Assembly (NCBI GenBank): GCA_037447655.1
Contig: JBBHKE010000441.1
Coordinates: 87,530-151,529, forward strand
Length of the DNA: 64,000 nt
Source: Zygnema cylindricum
Lineage: Eukaryota > Streptophyta > Zygnematophyceae > Zygnematales > Zygnemataceae
Direction of reading: 5' to 3'
A model generated the notes under the pieces. The model worked only from the letters and a program-made list of their open reading frames with translations. It was not told the origin of the DNA and made no database searches. Numbering within the stretch: the stretch's first letter is position 1; each line of letters begins with the position of its first letter. The position numbers were made by a program, and so were the translations under genes. Below are positions 33,657-43,745 of the stretch, in pieces.

Positions 33657-36273
33657 CTAAAATGCATTACTTGGAGTCTCGAGAGCATTGATAGTATTCA
33701 ATAAAAGCTCGAGAGGAGCGTTGGTAAACATTGTCGCGGGATAAACCGATGAACCCCATTTAGGGTGTAGAATAACTTTACAGCACCCGGCATTCGCAAA
33801 TGAGTATCCCATGAGAGTTGTGAGGGCGTCCACTTCACTGTACACCGTATTCGTATTGCGGTTTATCATCTGTTAAAACAATTAAACAAAAACAAACAAA
33901 TACGAAAACAAAAACATAAGACAAAGCCGAGAGTGAAAACAAAAACGAAAGCGAAAACCGAAATGAAAATGGAAACGAAAACAAAAACGGAAACCGAAAC
34001 CAAAACCAAGACCAAAACCAAAACCAAAAAGAAAACGGAAAAGAAAACGAAAACGACAACAAAAACATAAAAAAAAATAAAAAAACAAACATAAAAATAA
34101 AAAAAATCATCCCATCAAGTTGCAACACGTCGTAAACTTGTAACACATTGTGGGAGAACCAATACAGTAAAGGAAAGTATGTACTATGCAGAGCATAAAA
34201 GTACAAACCAATGAAAACTTAAAAACCCGTTCAAAAAAAGGGTAAAACATTGCAACAAACTATTTATCGGTATATCAGACCAATACAACAGTAAATTACC
34301 GCGATAACTTTCTAATCGCCAGATCGAACTAATAATCCAATTATCTGTAAGTGAAAAAAAATACATATTGACTATTGGTAAGAGGCTACCAATACACAGC
34401 ACTACCAGCAACATCGAGAGAGTTCCTTAAAAACACTTCAAAAGACTTGTGAACGACCAATACAAAACAAAGAGCAAAAGAAAAAGTCAAGCCACTTTGA
34501 AAGAATACTTACCGACCATTGTTCAAACGTGAGAAAACTGTAAGAAACACTATATGTCGTTGTCCATACTATAAGTGTCTCATATCGTATAACATGAGTA
34601 TAGAGAGAGGAAACAGAATATAACATTTCCAATTCATTTTGAACATTCATTTTGCTCGATGTTACACACCCAGAAATGACGCAAACTATCGCCTCTTCCG
34701 TCTCTCCCTCACTCCCAACACCCCTCCCTCCCTTCCCTCCCTCCCTCCCATCCCTCCCTCCCTCGCTCCCACGATCCCTCCCTCCCTCCTTCACTCCCTC
34801 CCTCCCTCCCTCCCTCCCTCCCTCATTCCCTCACTCCCTCCTTCCATCACTCTCTGTCTCCCTCCCTCCCTCCCTTTGTACCCAAGAAGCATAAATTCTG
34901 GTTCTCACAGGAAGGCCGGAGCATGGGTCGATATAGTCTGCAAAGTGGCCTGCGGATATCAAATTGTCACATATAGTTTTGGCCCACTCAACAAACTGCA
35001 AAACAAAATAAGTCCCTCTTAGTTTTTCTTCCTCTCGTTTTCTCATTTTTTTTTCTCTCTCTTCCTTTCCTCTCCCCCTACCCTCTCACCCTCTCTCTTC
35101 GCTCCCTGGTCCCCTCTCTCCCTCGCAGCCTCCCTGCGCCCCTTTCTCCCGCTCACTTCCCCTCTCTCACTGTCTCCGAGGTCTCTCCCCCTCGCACCCT
35201 CTCCCCCTCTCCAACGCCCCCCCCCTCCTCCCCTCACCCCCTCCCCCTCTCCCCCTCTCCCCTTCTCTCCCTCACCCACCTCACACCTCTCCTCTCTCCT
35301 CTCTCTTCCCCCTCCCCTCTCTCCCCTCCCTCCCCTCTCTCTCTCCCTCCCTCCCTCTCCCTCCCTCCCTCTCCCTCTCTCGCCCTCTCTCCCCTCTCAT
35401 AAACAAGACTTGAATGAAGTATTATCGCTCCCAACGGGCGGCCCTTCTTTTGCTCCACAGCCCTCTCTCTCTCGCTCTTTTTCTCTCTCTCCCTCTCCCT
35501 CCTTCCCTCCCTCTCCCTCTCTCTCCCTCTTTACCCTCTCATGGACAAGACTTGAATGCAGTATTTCCAACAGACGGTCCTTCTCTTGCTCCACAGCATC
35601 TCCCTCCCGCTCTCTCGCGCTCTCTCTCTCTCCCTCCCTCCCTCTCCCTCTCTCCCCTCTCATAAACAAGACTTGAATGCGGTATTACCGCTTCCAACAG
35701 ACGGTCCTTCTCTTGCTCCACAGCATCTCCCTCCCTCTCTCTCTCCCTCCTTCCCTCCCTCCCTCTCACTCTCCCTCTCTCTCCCTCTCTCTCCCTCTCT
35801 CCCCTCATAAACAGGAATTGAATAGTGTATTACCGCTCCCAACAGGCGGTCCTTCTCTTGCTCCACACTGTCTCCCTCTCTCTCTCTCTCCCTCTCTCTC
35901 CCTCTCCCTCCCCTCCCTCTCCCTCCCTCCCCTCTCATAAACAGGAATTGAATGGAGTATTACCGCTTCCAACTGTTGTTCCTTCTCTTGCTCTTCACCG
36001 TCTCCCTCTCTCTCTCTCCCTCTCTCTCCCTCTCCCTCCTTCCCTCCCTCTCCCTCTCCCTCCTTCCCTCCCTCTCCCTTTCTCCCCTCTCATGAACAAG
36101 ACTTGAATGCAGTATTACCGCTTCCAACAGACGGTCCTTCTCTTGCTCCACAGCATCTCCCATTTGAACTAAATCCATGGCTGAGTTTTGACACGTGGGT
36201 ACAATGAGAAGAGACAAAGGATCTTGACCGGGAAATATCACAGCAAGGTCACTCCGATATTGTCGAGGACAGC
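33657..36273 (-). CDS. MMADHC: MMADHC-like cobalamin trafficking protein, 3' exons
   Basis: MMADHC (CblD) partners MMACHC to route processed vitamin B12 to cytosolic methionine synthase and mitochondrial methylmalonyl-CoA mutase. Exons found: 36273-36119, 34995-34909 and 33869-33657, each GT-AG and phase-consistent (the first starts in phase 1). They encode CPRQYRSDLAVIFPG, VEQEKDRLLEA|FVEWAKTICDN, HFADYIDPCSGLP and GCCKVILHPKWGSSVYPAT, then MFTNAPLE. These align in order with the family's CP..L..DF..IFP, ERE.LLE.F...AK.IC, WADFIDPSSG and GCCKVI.H.LWG blocks. The N-terminal exons, including any targeting peptide, were not found upstream to 38 kb. The intron after the first listed exon contains the exon-copy array. 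Confidence 0.87.
34690..34882. repeat. (TCCC)n tract
   Basis: About 190 bp of CCTCCCTCCC in the MMADHC intron between 34909 and 33869 (GGGAGGGAGG on the coding strand). Confidence 0.93.
35080..36118 (-). repeat. 5'-splice-site/exon array in an MMADHC intron
   Basis: Five extra copies of the 3' end of the exon at 36273-36119, each with its donor and then a 60-90 bp CT (coding-strand GA) tract. They lie at about 35935-36003, 35805-35875, 35656-35728, 35535-35610 and 35395-35465. On the minus strand each reads roughly GGAGAYGCTGTGGAGCAAGA then GAAGGACCGTCTGTTGGAAG followed by CGGTAATAC. Four keep the GCGGTAATAC or AGCGGTAATAC type donor; the 35535-35610 copy has lost it by deletion. The translation GDAVEQEKDRLLEA is recognisable in most. 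The remaining span to 35080 is CT tract only. Confidence 0.9.
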
Positions 36274-36364
36274 CTGGAAACATGAAATACACGAAATTTC
36301 GGAAAGGTTCATTTCTTAGTTTAATGGTGCGAAAACAATGCGAACAGGGAAATATTGGAAACTC

Positions 36365-36425
36365 ACATAGTATGGGGTAACTACGTAGAGATTTCCCAAT
36401 TGTTTCCGCATGTTTAATTATTGTT
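36365..36425. mobile_element. half of a small TIR element
   Basis: GTATGGGGTAACTACG ... TTTCCCAATTGTTTCCGCATG matches the right half of the element at 62811-62945. The left half is missing or decayed. Confidence 0.4.
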
Positions 36426-36429
36426 TTTT

Positions 36430-38155
36430 CTGGATTTTAAGCCATTATAGACCTGGTTCTGTTTCTTGCAACATGGAATGACAAAATTTCCACACAGTTT
36501 TTTTCATGAGAACATCCAAACATCAGTTGTTTTGGAAAAATGGAGTTAAATGTATGTTAAACAAACACATGCATTGCTTTGTAAAATTCTAAAGTTTCAT
36601 GAATGAGATAGAACATTCGATCTTGTAGGAATAGAATTCACTTTATATAAACGTAAAAAAGGTAAACATTCCAAAAGAGTGCATAAGTCTATCCACAATG
36701 GTGAATGTCCATCATTCATAATTCAAATAAACAAATATACATTGTCTATCTAAATTATGAATGTTCAAATGTCCCATTTGCTTCAATTGCCATTGTTCAA
36801 TGTATGTGTATCCATTGTTGGCATTATTGTTATTATTATAATTGTTGTTTATTTATTAATATTATTATTATTTTATGTGTCATAGTCCCTACTTATTATT
36901 AATATTATAATTGTTGTTTATTTATTAATATTATTATTATTTTATGTGTCATAGTCCCTACTTACGATTCGTAGTTTGAGTTTTTATGTCCAATTTTGAT
37001 AGGTTTATACCATTCATGTTCAACTGTCTAACACTGCCGATCGCTATTAGAGTTTACAAAACTACAGTGCAGAAATTTTTGAACCAAAAAAATAAATTAG
37101 CAGTAGTAACACTAAATTTTATTAAGTGTCCAATAACGAGCCACGTAAATCCACTTTAACACTAATACATCAGTAACTCTAGCATCAATGCAAGGTGTAG
37201 TTTTCAAGTTAACATCATGGTTCATTCAAGTTTCACTAATGTTCAAATTTCACTGTTCAAAATCCAGCATTTTATCCAAAGTCGTTCTATGTGTCGTAGT
37301 CCCTACTTGCCAATTGTACTTTATGTTTTAAATTCCCATTTGGATGGGTTTATAAGTCACATCCCTGTTCCATCCTCTACTACTGCCCATCGCTATTACA
37401 ATTAATAACACTAATACAATTGCGGGTTCTTTTACCCAAAATCATAAATTAGCGTTAGTAACATCAATTTTGTTAAGTGTCCCACAATGAGCCTCGTGGC
37501 AAAACATGATTTAGTGTAGCTAATACTAAATCCACTTTAACACTAATAACTCACTAGATGTAATAGCGATGTAAGATGGAGTTTCCAAATCAACATCAAG
37601 GCTAATATTAAAGTTTCATTCGTGTTCAATTACTAATGTTCAAAATAAAACATTTTATCCACAGTTCCATGTTCCATGTTGCATATTCCATATTCCATAA
37701 TCCATATTCCACGTTTCATGTTAGTTCATGTCCCAAAATTTCATGTCGATTGTCAAATTTCTTTTCCATTTCTCAGATTTGTGTTCAATCTCTATTTTCA
37801 ATATTCGTTCATGAATTTCATTTTGACAAAATTCTTCTGAATTAATCCGCTTGCCACTAAAATCTGATTTGCAAAATTTGCAGAAATGCAGTGGTGTTCA
37901 AGATTTTTGCAAAATAAAATATTAATTAAATTTTGTTTCCATATTTAGTGCGTTTCTATTTTTTCGTATTATCTTGAAAAGGATACAACAGGACTTTTTC
38001 GTCACTGTTTGAGGTTCCACAGAAGTTAAAACCCTAAAATACATTTTAAAAAACTGCAACATTTAAAAATTTTCAGCAAACACTTGTTTGCCGTAAAGAA
38101 AAAAAAAAACAAGACAAAAAAAGCAAGGGAAAAAAAAAAAAAAAAAAAAAAAGGC

Positions 38156-38187
<32 letters not shown>

Positions 38188-38450
38188 AAAGAAAAAAAAA
38201 AAAAAAAAAAAAACAAGGCCTAAATGAACCAGACAATAAAAAATTGGGAGGAAAATTGCCAACAAACCCTAAAAATAAATGTTAACAAAGTTTTAGGTTT
38301 CCAAGAACTTGTTTTAAACCATGAACTGCCATAGGCTCTCATTTCCTGGAGTACGTTTCACACGTGCAACCACTTTTTCGACCAATGAGGTGGCAAAGTA
38401 CGGAGAAATTTATACGTACTGTGTACGGAGTACTCCATCCCTCCACTTGT
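36430..38450. other. intergenic region with two MITEs and a poly(A)-like tract
   Basis: MITE-like segments at about 37031-37199 (ACTGCCGATCGCTATTAGAG ... GCATCAATGCAAGGTGTA) and 37381-37578 (ACTGCCCATCGCTATTAC ... TAATAGCGATGTAAGATGG) share TIRs with the element at 62317-62524. A 67-bp AT-rich block (TATTATTAATATTATAATTG) is duplicated near 36830-36960. At 38098-38214 a 117-bp, almost pure A tract is broken by AAGGCC and CAAAG. No gene is recognised. Confidence 0.6.
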
Positions 38451-38719
38451 CACCATGACGTCAGTCAGAGCGTACAGCCTCCGCCGTCGAACTTCGTCTC
38501 CCATACTGCCACGTCGCTATGAAGTGAAAGGAAAAAATTACACGTGTCAGATGCTTGTGCTCCGCAAAACTGATGTGAACGTCAGGACGACATTCTTTTC
38601 GATGCCACGTGGATACTTCTGCGATTTACATGTGGAACGTGTCGATACTGTCATACCAAGCCACGCCTGGATTGGATTTTGGTGACTCTATGTGTCAGTT
38701 CTACTGCTTAACTGATTTT

Positions 38720-38871
38720 TTTTCCACTTAAAACACCTTTTAACCGTACACACTTGTCCAATTTTCAATTTGAGACCGCCAATCAGAAGCTGAGAATGTT
38801 ACATTTCAATCGCAACCGTCAGATCCATAATCTGATAGGTGTGTACGGAAAAAATATGTTTTAAGTGGCGA
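38720..38871. mobile_element. MITE copy (GTACACACTTGTCC family), inner part
   Basis: CCGTACACACTTGTCCAATT and ...GTGTGTACGGAAAAAATATG are the inner inverted arms; TTTTAAGTGGCGAAAAAAAT ends it. The outer CGCTATTAG termini are missing. The 8-bp target site of the adjacent TIR element lies in its A-run. Confidence 0.65.
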
Positions 38872-40554
38872 AAAAAATAGGGAATTGCTAATCGCAGAGA
38901 CGATTTTTGCTGCGCGCAGGTACACCGTGAATCGCTATTAGCGTAATAAAAAATATAGCGTAATGAAACAATTAGCGTACTTTACGGTAAATTGTGTTTT
39001 TTCGCGAAAACATGTATTCTCGTGCACACATGTCGGGTCATTTATCTGACGGTTGCGATGGAAAGGTGATCTTTACATTCCGATCGATTGGCGGTCTCCA
39101 AACTGAAATTGGATATGTGTGCACGGAGAAAAGATGTTTGAAGTGCCCAAAAAAAAAATTGACGCAAACAACGATTCACGGTTTAAGGAAACACAATCGC
39201 AGAAAAGATTTTCACTTGGCGCAGGGGATTACGTCAGCACATTCAAAATGTACATAACTCGTACAGATATTGTATGAATTGACGTTGATTCCGTTAACTT
39301 TTGAAAATCTACAGTACTGTACTGCAGAGGTCGCAAACGGTCAACCGAAACCGTGACCGACCGTTAACCGATCGCCCGCGCCGGATCCGGAACGGATTCG
39401 GTTGCCAAATTTTGGGGGGCGGGCGGTTGCGGTCGGTTGATTCACCAGAAAAAAAAAAAGTCGGTTACGGTCGGTTTACCAAAAAACCAAAAAAAATGAA
39501 AATTTTGTACTGTCCATACAATCCAACATTATTGTACTTTGTACTCTTTGGTATCGTGGAAGTACGTGACATCATGATTAGCGTCGCAAATCTGACACTA
39601 TTCATTTCGCAAATCTTAAGGAACGCGACAAATCGTAATTATTGGCTTGTTCATAAGTCGTACATTATTGCAAAGTACATTAACGCTAATAAGAATGAGC
39701 GTTGTAATTTTGTACTTTTTCTGTTACGTGCGGGCACGGTTAGTCGCGAGAAATCGAGTTTAGGTTAACTTTTATTTTCGTAAACGCCGGTCGGTTAACG
39801 GTTAACAATTTAGGAGCGTGACATAACCCGGTCGGGCGTCTGTTACTCAGATTTTGAAAAAAAAAAACGGTCGGTTTCGGTTATCTAAAATTTTGACTTT
39901 TGCGACAAGTGTCGAAAAGTCAGGGGTCCCGATATATCGCTTCGAGACCAGCAAATTCCTTATCGGCGATAGGTGGAAAAAATATAGTACGCTATATAAT
40001 AGTACTTTATAATATACTGTAGTATTGAGTGGCATGCTACATGTAACAATTTACCCCGTCCTCTGTGTAACGGAATAACGGCGGTTCAGTAAGACGGAAT
40101 TAACTGTACATTCATACGGTTTAAACCGCACAATTATCGCCAATGGTTATCGGTACCGGTGCTATCGCGATACAAAACCAATAATATCGGTATTTTTACA
40201 CCGGTGTGGATATATCGTGACAAAATATAGACTATTGGCAAGCCAAAAATGGTACATATCGATTATCGGCAAAACCCTGCCGATACACAACACTGATAAA
40301 TTGATAATAGCGATGGGCAGTTTACAGTTAAAATCAGGACAGTATAACTGAAACCCTAGCAGTTCAACAACATGGATACTTTCTCATTTTGATCGATTTT
40401 GACTTTTTCCATCCGATCTCGGCTTCTCTAGAATCTCACTTCTATCAAAACTAAACACATTCCAATCTTTTCTCTCTCTCTTTCTTTTTCTTTCTTTCTT
40501 TCTTCTTTTTCTTTTTCAACTGTTTTTTCTTTTTTAGTTTTTTTGTCTCTTCTA

Positions 40555-40632
40555 ATGGCTCTCATTTCTGACTTCAAAGCTGTCATTTCCACTTTCCGTA
40601 CAGAGTATAGCAAAACTCCAACTAAACTAAAG
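40555..40632 (+). pseudogene. transduplicated DAD1 exon 1
   Basis: Identical in translation to the functional DAD1 exon 1 at 43395-43472 (26 codons, [12 protein letters not shown]...) and followed by the same donor AAG|GTATCT. No DAD1 exon 2 follows before the next copy. A transcript from here could splice to the captured exon at 41044-41142, or skip to DAD1 exon 2 at 44382, which would give a normal protein. Confidence 0.85.
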
Positions 40633-41043
40633 GTATCTTCTCTTTTTCTTTCCTTTTTCTTTGTCACTACTTTTTTCTTGCATGAATGTACATTTATCAA
40701 AGTGTGGATTTGTATTGAAACCATTTTCTGCTTCTTTTTCTGTTTTTATCTTTCTGCATTTAGGGTTTCATGTATGTTTGCAATACATCACCATCATCAA
40801 AATCATCTTTATTATTTTTAAACATTTTTTTTTTCTGCTTCATGTATTTATTTAAATAATTTCAATACTCTATTGTAGTCTTCAAATGCATACAAATAAA
40901 TAAAATCCTACGATTTCCAAGGACAAAGAAAAGTACATAGTTCGCTATGTTTTGTCCGTTTGCGTTCTAATACGACAAAGACAAGTACACAATTTGTTTG
41001 GATTTGTCCGTTTTCGTCTAGTACGGATATATTTTTTTTGCAG

Positions 41044-41142
41044 GGGTCTTCAAATTCCGATGCCATTTCACGTCGACCGGAAAGGAGACGCGAAGGCAAA
41101 GCGCCTCATCTTCGACCGTGAAATTGCACAGGCTGGAAGGCG
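41044..41142 (+). other. exon-like segment inside the TIR element
   Basis: TTTTTTTTGCAG|GGGTCTTC ... GAAGGCG|GTAAGT: a 99-bp block with good acceptor and donor. It is open in two frames (PFHVDRKGDAKAKR or VFKFRCHFTSTGK), but a stop appears if it is joined in phase 0 to DAD1 exon 1. It is more GC-rich than its surroundings. I do not recognise the source gene. Confidence 0.4.
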
Positions 41143-41820
41143 GTAAGTCTACAATGTCGCGGTAAGACATGCGACGTCACACGCACGTACAAAAAATATC
41201 TTGCGACCAGAGATTGTCGACGTTGACAACCGTCACAGGTATTGTCGACGTATACAATCGTCACAAGCGTAAGTTACGATTTCGTCATTACAGACATAGG
41301 GACTTTTGAAAACCGGGTCCGGCGGATCCGCGCTAAAATACAAAGCAATTTCACTAAGTAACAAGTACATGGGGACACACCCTAAAACGATGTTTTGCGG
41401 CTAAGTCAAATGTCGGTGTGTGCTCTGGAGCTCACGTTCGCGTGATAACTACCTGCGCGCAGCCATTATATTTATATGTGGTTGCCGCAGTTTTGTTAAA
41501 GTAAACCTGCGCCGGCCGTGTTAATTGTTTTTATTTTAATGACGGTCAACGTTCGCAAGCGCGACAATTTTTTAATCGCCGTTACAATATTCCGCCAGTC
41601 AAAGTTGTTCGATGGATTGACCGTCAAATCTTACCTCGAAGGTACGTAGCTTGTACGAAGTTGTACTTCAAATGTACAATTTCTGACAACTACCTGCGCG
41701 CAACAAAAACCGTCTCTGCGATTAGCAATTCCCAAAAAATATTACCGATTTCAACTAAAAGGAACCTGCTAGAAGCCTAGAACCGTTAAAATGTTGAGAT
41801 AAACAAGGTACAGTACAGCA

Positions 41821-43745
41821 CACCGTGGATCGCTAATAGCGTCAATGATTTTTTCTCATAAAACATGTATTCTTGTGCACACATGTCGGGTCATTTATCT
41901 GAAGGTTGCGATGGAAAGGTGATCTTTACATTCCGATCGATTGGCGGTCTCCAAACTGAAATTGGATATGTATGCATGGAGAAAAGATGTTTGAAGTGCC
42001 CAAAAATTTTTTTGACGCAAACAACGATTCACGGTTTAAGGAAATACAATCGCAGAAAAGATTTTCCCTTGGCGTAGGGGATTACGTCAGCACATTCAAA
42101 ATGTACATAACTCCTACAGATATTGTATGAATTGACGTTGATTCCGTTAACTTTTGAAAATCTACAGTACTGTACTGCAGAGGTCGCAAACGGTAAACCG
42201 AAACCGTGATTGACCGTTAACCGACCACCCGCGCCGGATCCGGAACGGATTCGGTTGCCAAATTTTGGGGGGCGGGCGGTTGATTCACCAGAAAAAAAAA
42301 AGTCGGTTACGGTCGGTTTACCAAAAAACCAAAAAAAATGAAAACTTTGTACTGTCCATACAATCCAACATTATTGTACTTTGTACTCTTTGGTATCGTG
42401 GAAGTACGTGACATCATGATTAGCGTCGCAAATCTGACACTATTCTTTTCGCAAATCTTAGGGAACGCGACAAATCGTAATTATTGGCTTGTTCATACGT
42501 CGTAAATAATTGCAAAGTACATTAACGCTAATAAGAATGAGCGTTGTAATTTTGTACTTTTTTTGTTACGGGCGGGCACGGTTAGTCGCGAGAAATCGAG
42601 TTTGGGTTAACTTTTATTTTCGTAAACGCCGGTCGGTTAACGGTTAACAATTTCGGAGCGTGACATAACCCGGTCGGGCGTCTGTTACTCAGATTTTGAA
42701 AAAAAAAACGGTCGGTTTCGGTTATCTAAAATTTTGACTTTTGCGACAAGTGTCGAAAAGTCAGGGGTCCCGATATATCGCTTCGAGACCAGCAAATTCC
42801 TTATCGGCGATAGGTGGAAAAAATATAGTACGCTATATAATAGTACTTTATAATATACTGTAGTATTGAGTGGCATGCCACATGTAACAATTTGCCCCGT
42901 CCTCTGTGTAACGGAATAACGGCGGTTCAGTAAGACGGAATTAACCGTACATTCATACTGTTTAAACCGCACAATTATCGCCAATGGTTATCGGTACCGG
43001 TGCGCTCGCGATACAAAACCAATAATATTGGTATTTTTACACCGGTGTGGATATATCGTGATAAAATATAGACTATTGGCAAGCCAAAAAAGGTACATAT
43101 CGATTATCGGCAAAAACCCTGCCGATACACAACACTGATAAATTGATAATAGCGATGGGCAGTTTACAGTTAAAATCAGGACAGTATAACTGAAACCCTA
43201 GCAGTTCAACAACATGGATACTTTCTCATTTTGATCGATTTTGACTTTTTCCATCCGATCTCGGCTTCTCTAGAATCTCACTTCTATCAAAACTAAACAC
43301 ATTCCAATCTTTTCTCTCTCTTTCTTTTTCTTTCTTTCTTTCTTCTTTTTCTTTTTCAACTTTTTTTTCTTTTTTAGTTTTTTTGTCTCTTCTAATGGCT
43401 CTCATTTCTGACTTCAAAGCTGTCATTTCCACTTTCCGTACAGAGTATAGCAAAACTCCAACTAAACTAAAGGTATCTTCTTTTTTTCTTTCCTTTTTCT
43501 TTGTCACTACTTTTTTCTTGCATGAATGTACATTTATCAAAGTGTGGATTTGTATTGAAACCATTGTCTGCTTCTTTTTCTGTTTTTATCTTTCTGCATT
43601 TAGGGTTTCATGTATGTTTGCAATACATCACCATCATCAAAATCATCTTTATTATTTTTAAACATTTTTTTTTTCTGCTTCATGTATTTATTTAAATAAT
43701 TTCAATACTCTATTGTAGTCTTCAAATGCATACAAATAAATAAAT
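41821..43745 (+). repeat. parental copy of the duplicated DAD1 upstream/exon 1 segment
   Basis: Corresponds to 38921-40906. It contains a MITE (CACCGTGGATCGCTAATAGC..), a block rich in CGGTCGGTT/AACCGACC motifs (42180-42720), a CGATA-rich hAT-like remnant ending ACACAACACTG (43133), a CT-rich leader and exon 1. Similarity to the other copy stops at 43745, where this copy continues into the real intron 1. Confidence 0.88.

Larger units (their letters stand above)
38880..41733 (+). mobile_element. Pack-type TIR element carrying the DAD1 5' end
   Basis: A roughly 42-bp terminal inverted repeat with two mismatches starts GGGAATTGCTAATCGCAGAG at 38880 and ends in its inverse CTCTGCGATTAGCAATTCCC at 41733. 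Both sides are flanked by AAAAAATA (38872-38879 and 41734-41741), an apparent 8-bp target duplication. Inside, 38921-40906 is a near-identical copy of 41821-43745: upstream repeats, promoter region, first coding exon and start of intron 1 of DAD1. 40907-41690 is unrelated to that copy and includes an exon-like segment. Long GGGAATTGC-type TIRs, 8-9 bp duplications and gene capture recall Mutator-like Pack-MULEs, but the superfamily is inferred. The A-rich duplication could be coincidence. Confidence 0.72.

Noticed and set aside
38098-38214. Poly(A) tract as a retroposon tail
   Set aside because: Interrupted by GGCC and CAAG units, with no retroposed body upstream on either strand; may be partly an assembly artefact.
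38455-38685. 76-residue plus-strand frame beginning MTSVRAYS
   Set aside because: No recognisable motif, no splice or neighbour support, and it lies among MITE fragments; left out as a gene, though CACGTG/CACGTC motifs inside could be regulatory.
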